This document shows positions 37,308 to 45,735 of a stretch of 64,000 nucleotides of DNA, piece after piece (positions within the stretch are counted from its first letter, which is position 1; the number at the start of each line of letters is the position of its first letter). The notes beneath the pieces are model-generated. The model worked only from the letters and a program-made list of their open reading frames with translations, had not been told where the DNA came from and did not search any database. A program made the translations under genes and the position numbers. Source of the stretch: Nocardioides agri (GTDB taxonomy: Bacteria > Actinomycetota > Actinomycetes > Propionibacteriales > Nocardioidaceae); the NCBI RefSeq assembly GCF_013778305.1, contig NZ_JACEIC010000002.1, positions 1,491,708 to 1,555,707 of the forward strand. Reading direction: 5' to 3'.

Positions 37308-38078
37308 ATGAACCGGATGCCCGCGCTCTACATCGGTCACGGCGCCCCGCCGCTCCTCGACGACCCCGTGTGGTCGGGCCAGCTCGCCGCGTGGGCGCAG
37401 GACCTCCCCCGCCCGAAGGCGATCCTCATCGTCAGCGCGCACTGGGAGTCCGCGCCGGTGATGCTCTCGGCGACCCCCGCCCCCCTGGTCTACGACTTCG
37501 GCGGCTTCGCGCCTCGCTACTACCAGATGACCTACGAGACGCCGGACGCCACGGCACTCGCCGCGCGGGTGGCCGCGATGATGCCGGCGTCCGAGCCGGT
37601 GCACCAGCAATCGAGCCGCGGGCTCGACCACGGCGCCTGGGTGCCGCTGAAGATCATGTACCCCGACGCCGACATCCCGGTCCTGCAGATGTCGCTGCCC
37701 ACCGACGACCCGGTCAAGCTCATGGAGCTCGGCGCGCGCCTGCGGCCGCTGCGCGACGAGGGCGTCCTGATCATCGGGTCCGGGTTCCTCACCCACGGGC
37801 TGCCGTTCCTGACCGAGTGGCGCATCGACGCCGCCGTCCCCGGCTGGTCGTCGGACTTCGACGCCTGGGCCGGCGAGGCGCTCGCCCGCGGCGACGTCGA
37901 CGCTCTCGCCGACTACCGCCACCAGGCGCCCGGTCTGCCCTACGCCCACCCGACCGTCGAGCACTACACGCCGCTCTTCGTCACCCTCGGCGCCGCCACC
38001 ACCCCCGACGAGCCCGGCCTCCAGGTCATCGACGGGTTCTGGATGGGCCTCTCGAAGCGCTCCCTCCAGGTCGCCTGA
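37308..38078 (+). CDS. LigB-type extradiol dioxygenase family protein (DODA-like)
   Basis: This 256-residue protein fits the class III extradiol ring-cleavage dioxygenase family, including 4,5-DOPA dioxygenase and YgiD. YIGHGAPPLLDDP carries the first metal histidine, VSAHWESAPVM the second, SRGLDHGAWVPLKIMYP a catalytic histidine, and GSGFLTHGLP another. The likely activity is ring cleavage of a catechol, but several homologues have other roles. An ATG and a GTG two codons earlier compete; ATG is taken. The AT-rich stretch around 37278-37292 probably holds its promoter. Confidence 0.9.
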   Translation: MNRMPALYIGHGAPPLLDDPVWSGQLAAWAQDLPRPKAILIVSAHWESAPVMLSATPAPLVYDFGGFAPRYYQMTYETPDATALAARVAAMMPASEPVHQQSSRGLDHGAWVPLKIMYPDADIPVLQMSLPTDDPVKLMELGARLRPLRDEGVLIIGSGFLTHGLPFLTEWRIDAAVPGWSSDFDAWAGEALARGDVDALADYRHQAPGLPYAHPTVEHYTPLFVTLGAATTPDEPGLQVIDGFWMGLSKRSLQVA

Positions 38079-38086
38079 GCCCGTCC

Positions 38087-38142
38087 CACCTGACCTGACG
38101 GTCGTGGATCCGGCAGATGCGCGACGCTCAGGTCAGGTGCGA
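38087..38142. terminator. Inverted repeat between convergent dioxygenase and aldo/keto reductase genes
   Basis: ACCTGACCTGA and TCAGGTCAGGT are perfect 11-bp arms around a loop of about 32 nt. Each arm is also a direct repeat of CTGA. The repeat occupies the 66-bp convergent gap, so it can serve as a bidirectional terminator. Confidence 0.65.
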
Positions 38143-38144
38143 CG

Positions 38145-39101
38145 TCAACGGGTGATGTCGTCGAGCTCGACCAGGTCGGCCTCGGTCGGGCGCCAGCGGA
38201 GCGCGGCCGCGTTGGTGCGCACCTGGTCGCCGGACGTCGCGCCGGAGATCACCGAGGCGACCGCGGGCTGGGCGGCCAGGCCGGCGATGGCGACGTCGAG
38301 GGGCGACAGGCCGCGCGCTGCGGCGTACGACTCGACGGCCTCGATGCGGTCCCAGTCCGCCTTCGCGAGCCAGCCGGCCCGGCTCGGGTCCAGGTCGGCG
38401 CGAGAGCCGGCGGGCGCACGCTCGCCGCGGCGGTACTTGCCGGTGAGCAGGCCGTACTCCAAGGGGAAGAACGGCAGGATGCCGAGCCCGAACGCCTCGC
38501 AGGCCGGGGTGACCTCGGCCTCGACGGTGCGGTCGAGCAGCGAGTAGCGGTTCTGCACCGACACGAACCCCTCGAGGCCGGCGGTGCGGGCGGTCCAGGC
38601 GGCGTCGGCGACCTGCCAGCCGTCGAAGTTCGAGCAGCCGACGTAGCGGACCTTGCCCTCGCGCACCAGGTCGGTCAGCGCTGCCAGCGTCTCCTCGATC
38701 GGCGTGACGCCGTCGGGCTCGTGGAGCTGGTAGAGGTCGATGTGGTCGGTCCCGAGGCGGCGCAGCGAGGACTCGACCGCGCGGCGCAGGTAGCGGCGGG
38801 AGGCCCGCGCCCCGAAGTCGTCGCCGTTGGCACCCTGCATGTCCATGCCGAACTTCGTCGCCAGCACGAACTCCTCGCGCTGCCCCCGCAGCGCCTCGCC
38901 GAGCAGCTCCTCGCTGGCACCCGGCGGCGCGCCGTAGATGTCGGCGGTGTCGAGCAGCGTCACGCCGGTGTCGCGGGCGGCGCCCAGGATGTCGCGCACC
39001 CCGTCGAGGTCCACGCGCCGGCCGAACGCGTTGCAGCCGATGCCGACCGCGCTCACCATCAGCCCCGAGTCGCCCAGCGGGCGGTAGGTCATCTCGCTCA
39101 C
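38145..39101 (-). CDS. Aldo/keto reductase
   Basis: This 318-residue TIM-barrel NADPH oxidoreductase has LGDSGLMVSAVGIGCNAFG at the N-terminus, catalytic tyrosine in TLLDTADIYGAPPGASEELLGEAL near residue 55, the lysine in FVLATKFGMDM, and the histidine in IDLYQLHEPDG. The C-terminal SVISGATSGDQVRTNAAAL contacts NADPH. The range given begins at GTG; an ATG three codons later (39092) is equally likely. The substrate is unknown. The upstream cupin gene ends 22 bp away on the same strand. Confidence 0.92.
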   Translation of the reverse strand: MSEMTYRPLGDSGLMVSAVGIGCNAFGRRVDLDGVRDILGAARDTGVTLLDTADIYGAPPGASEELLGEALRGQREEFVLATKFGMDMQGANGDDFGARASRRYLRRAVESSLRRLGTDHIDLYQLHEPDGVTPIEETLAALTDLVREGKVRYVGCSNFDGWQVADAAWTARTAGLEGFVSVQNRYSLLDRTVEAEVTPACEAFGLGILPFFPLEYGLLTGKYRRGERAPAGSRADLDPSRAGWLAKADWDRIEAVESYAAARGLSPLDVAIAGLAAQPAVASVISGATSGDQVRTNAAALRWRPTEADLVELDDITR

Positions 39102-39123
39102 GGAAGCGACAGTACGGCGTGCC

Positions 39124-39609
39124 TCACACCCAGAAGGTGTCGTGCCGGAGCATGAACTCCGCGCGCTCCTCCTCGCTCATCGCCTCGCCGCGCGCGAGCG
39201 TCTCGAAGTAGTCCTCCCGCGGCCCGCCCGGCGCGAACATCAGCAGCATCGACGCCCCGCCGCCGCCCCGGAACCCGTGCAGCCCGCCCTCGGGCACGTA
39301 GAGGAAGTCGCCGCTGCGCGCGGTGACCCACGCGCGGCCGTCGTAGAGCCGCACCTCGCCCGAGAGCACGTAGAACTGCTCGGAGATCGAGCGGTGGAAG
39401 TGCGGGTCGGGCCCGGTCTCGACGTCGCCGAACGTCCAGCGGTAGAGCCCGAAGCGCCCCGCCGTCTGGTCGCCGGTCGCGATGTACTCGCACGTCCCGC
39501 CGGTGCGGTAGGTGATCTCCGGCGGCTCGTCGTCGCGGCGGACCCACGCCGAGACCTCACCGCCCTCCCCGTGGTAGGTGTCGGGCGGGTACGGGCGCGG
39601 CAGCGACAT
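39124..39609 (-). CDS. Cupin domain protein
   Basis: This 161-residue protein has a conserved cupin barrel. Motif 1 is PDPHFHRSISEQFYVLSGEVRLYDG, with two histidines and the glutamate for metal binding near residues 70-77. Motif 2 is GDFLYVPEGGLHGFRGGG. This is a full metal-binding set, unlike the small cupin at 6767. Metal-dependent cupins of this size are often quercetinase- or pirin-like. The substrate is unknown. It lies 22 bp before an aldo/keto reductase and 16 bp after an aldehyde dehydrogenase on the same strand, so it may belong to the same run. Confidence 0.87.
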   Translation of the reverse strand: MSLPRPYPPDTYHGEGGEVSAWVRRDDEPPEITYRTGGTCEYIATGDQTAGRFGLYRWTFGDVETGPDPHFHRSISEQFYVLSGEVRLYDGRAWVTARSGDFLYVPEGGLHGFRGGGGASMLLMFAPGGPREDYFETLARGEAMSEEERAEFMLRHDTFWV

Positions 39610-39624
39610 GCCCCCAACGTACGA

Positions 39625-41184
39625 CTAGCGGATGCGCGTCTTCCGCATCATCTTCAGACCGCTCAGCATGCCGGCGACGTACTTGTCGTAGTCCTGGCCG
39701 GGCTTGGCGCCCATCACCTGCTTCTTGAGCACCGCGAGCTGCTGCACGTCGGTGTACTTGAGCAGGCCCTGGTCGCCGTGCCGCGCGCCGACGCCCGACT
39801 GCTTGACGCCGCCCGACGGCGTGCCCTTGGACGCGAACGCCGTCGCGAGGATGTCGTTGACGTTGACGTTGCCGGACTCGATCCGCTTGCCGACCTGGCA
39901 GGCGTTGGCGACGTCGCCGCCCCAGACCGAGGCGTTGAGGCCGTAGTCGGTGTCGTTGGCGAGCGCGACGGCCTCGTCGACCGTGCGGTAGCGGTGCAGC
40001 GCGACGACCGGGCCGAAGGTCTCGGTCACGCCGGCGAGCATGTCCTTGGTGACGCCCTCGAGGATCGTGGGCTCGAAGAAGGCTGGGCCGAGGTCCGGCC
40101 GCGGCTTCCCGCCGGTCACGACGGTCGCGCCCTTGGCGACCGCGTCGTCGACGTGCGCCTTCACCCGCTCCAGGTGGTCGGGCGAGACCAGCGAGCCCAC
40201 GTCCGGGCCGAAGTCGTACGCCGCTCCGAGGACCAGCGCCTCGGTCGCCGCGACGAACTTGGCCTTGAACTCGTCGTAGCGCGACTCGGGCAGGTACATC
40301 CGCTCGATGTGCATGCAGATCTGCCCGGTGTTGCCGAACGCGCCGAAGATCGCGCCCTGCACGACCTCATCGAGGTCGGCGTCCTCGAGCACGACCATCG
40401 GGTTCTTGCCGCCGAGCTCGAGGCAGCAGCCGATGAGGTTGCGGCCGGCCCGCTCCCCGATGACGCGGCCGGTCGCCGTCGAGCCGGTGAACATGACGTA
40501 GTTCGCGTTGTCGATGAGCGTCGGTCCGACGTCGGGCCCTTCGCCGCACACCACCTGGAAGAGCCCCTTCGGCAGGCCCGCCTCCTCCAGCATCTGCACG
40601 CCGTACAGCGGCGACAGCGCGGTCTTGTTGTCGGGCTTGAGCACGATCGCGTTGCCGGCCATCAGCGCCGAGATCGAGTCGGAGATGCCCGTGGCGAAGG
40701 GGAAGTTCCACGGCGCGATGATGCCGACGACGCCCTTGGGCTGGCGGATCTCGGTCGAGGTCGAGAGCAGCGGGATCGGGCCGCCGCGCTTGACCGGCGC
40801 CAGCAGCTTGGGGGCCCGCTTGAGGTAGTGGCTCATCACCATCACCGGGTCGCAGGTCTCCTCGATCGCCATCCGGCGGTTCTTGCCGCTCTCGGCCTGG
40901 ATCAGGTCGGTGGTCGTGTGCGCACGCTCGATGAAGAGGGCGTGTGCCCGCTTGAAGACGTCGAGCCGTTGCTTCAGCGGCCAGGCCGCCCACTCGCGCT
41001 GGGCCGCCCGCGCCGCGGCGAACGCCTGCTCGATGTCGGAGGGCGTCGACTGGGGCAGCTCGACGAGCAGCTCGCCGGTGTAGACCTCGGTCAGCTTCCA
41101 CGTGCCGCCGTCGCTGCCGGGCACCCGCGCGACCAGGCCGCGCAGGAAGTCGTCGGTCAGGGTGGCCGGTCGCCGCAGTGCCAT
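39625..41184 (-). CDS. gabD2: Succinate-semialdehyde dehydrogenase (GabD2-like aldehyde dehydrogenase)
   Basis: This 519-residue NAD(P)-dependent aldehyde dehydrogenase resembles actinobacterial GabD2. VGIIAPWNFPFATGISDSISALMAGNAIVLKPDNKT binds the cofactor, LELGGKNPM near residue 258 holds the general base glutamate, and GNTGQICMHIERMYL near residue 289 holds the nucleophilic cysteine. The C-terminus contains the usual oligomerisation strand. ATG comes one base after the GMC oxidoreductase stop, so both form an operon. Oxidation of the aldehyde made by the GMC enzyme is the natural guess. Confidence 0.9.
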   Translation of the reverse strand: MALRRPATLTDDFLRGLVARVPGSDGGTWKLTEVYTGELLVELPQSTPSDIEQAFAAARAAQREWAAWPLKQRLDVFKRAHALFIERAHTTTDLIQAESGKNRRMAIEETCDPVMVMSHYLKRAPKLLAPVKRGGPIPLLSTSTEIRQPKGVVGIIAPWNFPFATGISDSISALMAGNAIVLKPDNKTALSPLYGVQMLEEAGLPKGLFQVVCGEGPDVGPTLIDNANYVMFTGSTATGRVIGERAGRNLIGCCLELGGKNPMVVLEDADLDEVVQGAIFGAFGNTGQICMHIERMYLPESRYDEFKAKFVAATEALVLGAAYDFGPDVGSLVSPDHLERVKAHVDDAVAKGATVVTGGKPRPDLGPAFFEPTILEGVTKDMLAGVTETFGPVVALHRYRTVDEAVALANDTDYGLNASVWGGDVANACQVGKRIESGNVNVNDILATAFASKGTPSGGVKQSGVGARHGDQGLLKYTDVQQLAVLKKQVMGAKPGQDYDKYVAGMLSGLKMMRKTRIR

Positions 41185-41185
41185 C

Positions 41186-42814
41186 TCAGTTCCTCCCCAG
41201 CACGAGATCCGCACCTCGTTCACCGATCATGATGGCCGGTGCGTTGGTGTTGCCGCCGGTGATCGACGGCATGATCGAGGCGTCGCACACCCGCAGGCCG
41301 TCGACGCCGCGGACCCGCAGGTCCGGCGTGACGACCGCCAGCTCGTCGACGCCCATCCGGCAGGTGCCGACACCGTGGTAGACCGACGTCGCCCGGTTGA
41401 GGATCGCGTCGCGGAGCGCCTGCCCGCGCAGCGCCGTACCGGGGTGGATCTCCTCCTTGACCGCGCCGCCGAAGGCCGCGCTGCCGAAGATCTCCCGCGT
41501 CATCTCCGAGCCCTCGGCGAGCACCTCCAGGTCCGCGGGGTCGGCGAGGTACTGGAAGTCGATCAACGGCTGCGCCGTCGGGTCCGCCGACGCGAGGCGC
41601 AGGGTGCCGCGGCTCTTGGGGTAGATCAGCGTCGCCAGCACCGTCAGCGCGGTGCGCTTGTCGACGTCGTGGCGGATCGGCTCGTCCTGGTTGGGCGAGA
41701 CGTAGGCCCACGGCAGCAGGTGCAGCTGCAGGTCGGGCAGGTCGGTCGCCTGCGAGGTCCGCACGAAGGCGACCGACTCGAAGACCGAGTTGGCCAGGAA
41801 CGTCCGCCCCGGCCGCAAGGTCTCCATCAGCACGCCCTTGGCGAAGTACGCCGGCGTGCCGCGCATCTTCGTCGACGTGACGTGGAAGGTCAGCGCGTGG
41901 AAGAGGTGGTCGTGCAGGTTGTCGCCGACCGGCAGGTCGGCGAGCACGTCGATGCCGTGGTCGCGCAGGTGCTGCGCGTGCCCGATGCCCGAGAGCATCA
42001 GCAGCTGCGCGGAACCGACGAACCCGGCCGACAGGATGACCTCCTTGCCGGCCCGCACGACGCGCTGCGACCCGTCCTTGTCGGTGACCTCGACCCCGGT
42101 CGCCCGGCCGCCCTCCACGACGACCCGGCGCACCAGCACCTCGCTCTGCAGCTCGAGGCTCGCGGGCGCGAGATCGTGCACGTAGCCGCGGGACGCCGAG
42201 TAGCGCAGGCCGTCCGCGGCGTTCTGCTGCATGAGGCTCACGCCCTCCTGGGAGGCCGCGTTGTAGTCCTCGAGCACCGGGACGCCGAGGGTCTCCGACG
42301 TCGCCTGGAGGAACTGGCGCGAGCCCTCCTGCGGGAACGCGTTGCGGGTGACCTTGATCGGCCCGCCGGCGCCGCGGTAGTCGTTGGCGCCGTCCTCGAA
42401 GTCCTCCATCCGGCGGTACGCCGCGTTGACCTCGTCGGCCGACCAGCCGGTGCAGCCCTCGGCGGCCCACGCGTCGTAGTTGGCCCGGTTGCCGCGCACG
42501 TAGACCATGCCGTTGATCGAGCTCGACCCGCCGACGACCTTGCCGCGCGGGACCGGCATCCTCCGGTCCAGCAGGTGCTTCTGCGGGATCGAGTAGAGGC
42601 CCCAGTCGACGCGCGCCTTGAGCGTGGGCTCGGCGTGCATCGGGCCGATCATCCCCGGCTTCCTCACCAGGTACTGCTCGTCGCTCCTGCCGGCCTCGAG
42701 CACGATGACGCTGGCACCGGACTCGGCCAGGCGGCCCGCGATCGTCGAGCCGGAGCTGCCCGAGCCCACCACGACGTAGTCGGCCTCGCTGCTGAACTTC
42801 TTCGCCACGGACAC
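41186..42814 (-). CDS. GMC family FAD oxidoreductase (choline dehydrogenase-like)
   Basis: This 542-residue flavoenzyme oxidises an alcohol to an aldehyde or ketone. DYVVVGSGSSGSTIAGRLAESGASVIVLEAG (about residues 13-43) binds FAD. PRGKVVGGSSSINGMVYVRGNRANYDAWA is GMC signature 1. The C-terminal active site has TSVYHGVGTCRMG near residue 475 (His) and VCDASIMPSITGGNTNAPAIMIGERGADL. GTG start with a GAAGG stretch upstream. It leads an operon with the aldehyde dehydrogenase. A KstR-like palindrome lies 39 bp upstream, so induction by a sterol-like or other hydrophobic substrate is plausible. Confidence 0.92.
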   Translation of the reverse strand: MSVAKKFSSEADYVVVGSGSSGSTIAGRLAESGASVIVLEAGRSDEQYLVRKPGMIGPMHAEPTLKARVDWGLYSIPQKHLLDRRMPVPRGKVVGGSSSINGMVYVRGNRANYDAWAAEGCTGWSADEVNAAYRRMEDFEDGANDYRGAGGPIKVTRNAFPQEGSRQFLQATSETLGVPVLEDYNAASQEGVSLMQQNAADGLRYSASRGYVHDLAPASLELQSEVLVRRVVVEGGRATGVEVTDKDGSQRVVRAGKEVILSAGFVGSAQLLMLSGIGHAQHLRDHGIDVLADLPVGDNLHDHLFHALTFHVTSTKMRGTPAYFAKGVLMETLRPGRTFLANSVFESVAFVRTSQATDLPDLQLHLLPWAYVSPNQDEPIRHDVDKRTALTVLATLIYPKSRGTLRLASADPTAQPLIDFQYLADPADLEVLAEGSEMTREIFGSAAFGGAVKEEIHPGTALRGQALRDAILNRATSVYHGVGTCRMGVDELAVVTPDLRVRGVDGLRVCDASIMPSITGGNTNAPAIMIGERGADLVLGRN

Positions 42815-42852
42815 ACCTTCACATACCGGCAGAATGTCTTGGTCCCGCCAAC

Positions 42853-42866
42853 TGTAACGTGTTCTA
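42853..42866. promoter_or_regulatory. KstR-like TetR operator upstream of the GMC oxidoreductase operon
   Basis: TGTAACGTGTTCTA matches TNNAACNNGTTNNA at every fixed position. Its reverse complement, CTAGAACACGTTACAGTT, is nearly identical to the site before the ABC transporter operon. It sits between the divergent GMC and pyridoxal kinase genes. Confidence 0.6.
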
Positions 42867-42896
42867 GTTTGCTCGTACAGGGTGCGCACGAGTTGG

Positions 42897-43757
42897 ATGC
42901 CAGGAGTGAAGATCCTGTCGATCCAGTCCTCGGTCGCCTACGGCCACGTCGGCAACTCCGCCGCGGTCTTCCCGCTCCAGCGGCTCGGGCACGAGGTCTG
43001 GCCGGTCCTCACCGTGCACTTCTCCAACCACACCGGGTACGGCGCGTGGCGCGGGCCGCTGCTCGCACCCGACGACGTCCGCGAGGTGATCGCCGGCATC
43101 GGCGACCGCGGCGTCCTCGGGGAGGCCGACGCGGTGCTGTCGGGCTACCAGGGCGACCCCGCCGTCGGGCAGATCATCCTCGACGCCGTCGCCCAGGTGA
43201 AGGAGCTCAACCCGGACGCGGTCTACTGCTGCGACCCGGTGATGGGCGACGTGGGTCGCGGCATGTTCGTCCGACCGGGCATCCCGGAGTTCATGCGCGA
43301 CACCGTCGTGCCGCAGGCCGACATCGTCACGCCCAACCACTTCGAGCTGGACTTCCTCGCCGGCCGCGAGACCTCCACGCTGGCCGAGATCCTGGACGCC
43401 GTCGACGAGGTGCGCGAGCGCGGCCCCCGCGACGTCCTCGTCACCAGCGTCATCCACGGGGAGGTGCCGGAGGGCCGGCTCGACGTGGTCGCCGTGTCCG
43501 ACGACGGCGCGTGGGCGGTCGAGACGCCGCTGCTGCCGATCACCCCCAACGGCTGCGGCGACGTCACCGCGGCCCTCTACCTCGCCCACCTGCGGACCAC
43601 CGGCTCGGCCGCGGAGGCGCTCGCCCGCACGACGTCCTCGGTGTTCGCCGTGCTGGAGAGGACGATCGAGGCCGGCACCCGCGAGATCCAGCTGGTCGCC
43701 GCCCAGGACGCGATCGCGGAGCCGCCGATGACGTTCGAGGTGCGCAAGCTGCGCTAG
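42897..43757 (+). CDS. pdxY: Pyridoxal kinase
   Basis: This 286-residue kinase of the PdxK/PdxY group phosphorylates vitamin B6. VKILSIQSSVAYGHVGNSAAVFPLQRLGHEVWPVLTVHFSNHTGYG is the hallmark N-terminus. YCCDPVMGDVGRGMFV carries the conserved DPVMGD, and TPNGCGDVTAALYLAH near residue 220 is the GCGD anion hole with the catalytic Asp. The ATG at 42897 is preferred; a GTG three codons later is close to a possible AGGAG. Divergent from the GMC operon with a KstR-like site between. Confidence 0.93.
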   Translation: MPGVKILSIQSSVAYGHVGNSAAVFPLQRLGHEVWPVLTVHFSNHTGYGAWRGPLLAPDDVREVIAGIGDRGVLGEADAVLSGYQGDPAVGQIILDAVAQVKELNPDAVYCCDPVMGDVGRGMFVRPGIPEFMRDTVVPQADIVTPNHFELDFLAGRETSTLAEILDAVDEVRERGPRDVLVTSVIHGEVPEGRLDVVAVSDDGAWAVETPLLPITPNGCGDVTAALYLAHLRTTGSAAEALARTTSSVFAVLERTIEAGTREIQLVAAQDAIAEPPMTFEVRKLR

Positions 43758-43785
43758 TGACCGGCCGCTCGGGCGAGGGGTGGGG

Positions 43786-43873
43786 GTTTCATCAAGGGAT
43801 GAAGGCGAACCCGCGGCTCCCTCGGCGAGCTCGGCGAGGGAAGCGCCGCTTCGACCTCATCCCTTGATGAAAC
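43786..43873. repeat. 88-nt palindromic repeat, copy 1
   Basis: Perfect 17-bp terminal arms GTTTCATCAAGGGATGA and TCATCCCTTGATGAAAC enclose a GC-rich core with its own stem (CTCCCTCG / CGAGGGAAG). A second copy of the same length is at 59184-59271. It lies between convergent pdxY and tRNA-Thr, where it may terminate transcription. Confidence 0.85.
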
Positions 43874-43912
43874 GACGACAGCACGCGCTGCCCTGCCATG
43901 CCGGAGCACAGA

Positions 43913-43984
43913 GCCGGTGACAGGAGTCGAACCCGCGACATCCTCTTTACAAGAGAGGCGCTCTACCAACTGAGCTACACCGGC
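43913..43984 (-). tRNA. tRNA-Thr (anticodon TGT)
   Basis: The minus strand folds as a 72-nt cloverleaf. Acceptor arms are GCCGGTG/CACCGGC, the D arm is GCTCAGTTGGTAGAGC, and the anticodon stem is CCTCT/AGAGG with loop CTTGTAA (anticodon TGT, reading ACA threonine codons). The T arm is GCGGGTTCGACTCCTGT. There is no encoded CCA. It stands alone between a palindromic repeat and an SDR gene. Confidence 0.95.
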
Positions 43985-44030
43985 GACGCCGCGTGAGCGG
44001 CGAGGCCACATGCTACGGGTCCGGCTCGGC

Positions 44031-44753
44031 TCAGCTCATGCCGCCGTCGTGGGCGATGACCGCGCCGGTGATCATCCGGGCCGACGGGGAGGCGAGCCAG
44101 ACGATCGTCTCGCCGATCTCGGCGGGCTTGATGGCGCCGCCGGGCAGCATCATCATCAGCCGGTCCGCGACCCGGGTGTCGAGGTCGTCGGTGAGCTTGT
44201 GGAAGACCTGCTCGACGATCGGGGTGTCGACGGTGCCCGGGCAGATCGCGTTGACCCGGATGCCCTCCGGCGAGAGCTCGAGCGCGAGCGCCTTGGTGAG
44301 CTGGGTGAGCCCGCCCTTGGCGGCGGCGTACGCCGTGGCGTAGGGCTGCGGCGCGTTGCCGGCCACCGACGAGACGTTGACGATGGTGCCCTTGGCCGCG
44401 CGGATGTGTGTCAGGGCCGCCTGGATCAGGAAGAACGGCCCCTTGAGGTCGACCGCGTGCACGCGGTCCCACTCCTCCTCGGTGACGGTCTCGATCCGGC
44501 CGAACTGCACGATGCCCGCGACGTTGGCCAGCACGTCGATGCGGCCGTCGGCGGCACACACGGCGACAGCGGCGTCCACGGCGGCCTTGTCGCCGACGTT
44601 GCACTCGACGTAGGTGACGCCGTCGGGGACGGTCGGGTTGATGTCGAGCCCGAAGACGGTGTCACCGAGGTCGCGGAAGAGCTCCGCAGTGGCGTAGCCG
44701 ATGCCGGACGCGGCTCCGGTGATGACGACGACGCGGTTGCCGGGCTGGTTCAT
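44031..44753 (-). CDS. Short-chain dehydrogenase/reductase
   Basis: This 240-residue classical SDR has VVVITGAASGIGYATAELF for NAD(P) binding (residues about 8-26), the NVAG motif in VLANVAGIVQFG, IVNVSSVAG with the catalytic Ser, and the Tyr-Lys pair in YATAYAAAKGGLTQ near residue 150. The C-terminus has WLASPSARMITGAVIAHDGGMS. The upstream SnoaL-like gene ends 21 bp away on the same strand, and both lie behind a KstR-like site. A role in oxidising or reducing a ring alcohol or ketone is plausible. Confidence 0.92.
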   Translation of the reverse strand: MNQPGNRVVVITGAASGIGYATAELFRDLGDTVFGLDINPTVPDGVTYVECNVGDKAAVDAAVAVCAADGRIDVLANVAGIVQFGRIETVTEEEWDRVHAVDLKGPFFLIQAALTHIRAAKGTIVNVSSVAGNAPQPYATAYAAAKGGLTQLTKALALELSPEGIRVNAICPGTVDTPIVEQVFHKLTDDLDTRVADRLMMMLPGGAIKPAEIGETIVWLASPSARMITGAVIAHDGGMS

Positions 44754-44774
44754 CTGGGACCTCTCGTGGATCGA

Positions 44775-45218
44775 TCAGGGCGTGATGGTGAGGTGGTGCT
44801 CGAGCCGGCCGGAGCGACCGATGCCGAAGCGGCGCTCGGCGAAGCGGAGGCCGCCCTCCCCGGTCTCGAACCGGTCGACGTAGGTGCCGGTGACGATCGG
44901 CTGGAGCGGCACGTCGGGAAGCGCCTGCAAGACGAGGTACGTCGAGGTCACGGTCACCGTGCCGTCGACCCCCGGCTCGTCGAAGATCGCGTTGGCGACG
45001 ACGTGCTGGGTGCCGGGCGTGCCGTCGTCGTGCAGCTTGACGAGCCCGGCGTACAGGCGCTCGACCTCGTCGGCGCCGGTCGCGATCACCGTGCCGTCCT
45101 CGGTCTTGAGCACCGCGTGCGCCATCAGCGCTCCCACCCCGGCGAAGTCCCCGGCGTCGATGAGGCGGCAGTACGTCGCGAGCAGGCCCCTGATCCGGTC
45201 CCCGTCGGTGAGCTGCAC
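44775..45218 (-). CDS. SnoaL-like / NTF2-fold protein
   Basis: This 147-residue alpha+beta barrel protein has IRGLLATYCRLIDAGDFAGVGALMAHAVLKTEDGT at the start. The conserved cavity segment GTPGTQHVVANAIFDEPGVDGTVTVTSTYLVLQALPD and VTGTYVDRFETGEGGLRFAERRFGI follow. The group includes SnoaL-like ring cyclases, scytalone dehydratase and steroid isomerases. This and a coupled SDR suggest action on a ring compound. GTG start. A perfect KstR-like palindrome begins 15 bp upstream. Confidence 0.83.
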   Translation of the reverse strand: MQLTDGDRIRGLLATYCRLIDAGDFAGVGALMAHAVLKTEDGTVIATGADEVERLYAGLVKLHDDGTPGTQHVVANAIFDEPGVDGTVTVTSTYLVLQALPDVPLQPIVTGTYVDRFETGEGGLRFAERRFGIGRSGRLEHHLTITP

Positions 45219-45232
45219 GGCCCGGACGCTAC

Positions 45233-45246
45233 TAGAACGCGTTCTA
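45233..45246. promoter_or_regulatory. KstR-like TetR operator between SnoaL-like gene and soxR
   Basis: TAGAACGCGTTCTA is a perfect 14-bp palindrome and a full match to TNNAACNNGTTNNA. It lies just upstream of the SnoaL-SDR operon and 49 bp before soxR on the other strand. Confidence 0.65.
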
Positions 45247-45294
45247 TTGGCATAGTCCTTGAAGGGAGGTTGAGGTTCAGAGCAGGCTGGGACC

Positions 45295-45726
45295 GTGAAC
45301 CAGCTGACGATCGGCCACCTCGCCGAGCGGGCAGGGGTGGCGACCTCGGCGATCCGCTTCTACGAGTCGAAGGGGCTCATCACCTCCGTGCGCACGGTGG
45401 GCAACCAGCGTCGCTACGAGCAGTCGACGCTGCGACGGGTGGCGTTCATCCGGACCGCGCAGCAGGTGGGGCTGAGCCTCGAGGAGATCGGCGCCGCCCT
45501 GGGCACGCTCCCCGACGGGCGGACGCCGACGCGCGCCGACTGGCAGCGGCTCAGCCGCGCCTGGCGGAGCCGGCTCGACGAGCAGATCGCCCGCATCGAG
45601 GCGCTCCGCGACCGGCTCGACGGCTGCATCGGCTGCGGCTGCCTGAGCCTGAAGACCTGCGCGCTGAGCAACCCGGGCGACGCGGTCGCGGCGCAGGGGT
45701 CGGGCCCGGTGCTCCTCGGGCCGTAG
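45295..45726 (+). CDS. soxR: Redox-sensitive transcriptional activator SoxR
   Basis: This 143-residue MerR-family regulator has the helix-turn-helix LTIGHLAERAGVATSAIRFYESKGLI (residues about 3-28) and a long coiled helix. The [2Fe-2S] cluster motif CIGCGCLSLKTC (C-X2-C-X-C-X5-C) lies near residue 112. SoxR is activated by oxidation of this cluster, in actinobacteria usually by redox-active small molecules. GTG start. CCTTGAAGGGAGGTTGAGG about 25-40 bp upstream only partly matches the SoxR palindrome. DUF4032 follows 9 bp downstream. Confidence 0.95.
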   Translation: MNQLTIGHLAERAGVATSAIRFYESKGLITSVRTVGNQRRYEQSTLRRVAFIRTAQQVGLSLEEIGAALGTLPDGRTPTRADWQRLSRAWRSRLDEQIARIEALRDRLDGCIGCGCLSLKTCALSNPGDAVAAQGSGPVLLGP

Positions 45727-45735
45727 CCTGAGGCC

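Noticed and set aside
42853..42866. Assigning the sites to KstR itself and the operons to cholesterol use
   Set aside because: The motif fits KstR, but many TetR proteins share similar half-sites, and no steroid ring-degradation gene is in the window.
45250..45280. SoxR operator-like palindrome before soxR
   Set aside because: CCTTGAAGGGAGGTTGAGG matches only the right half of the known SoxR palindrome, so it was not listed as a site.
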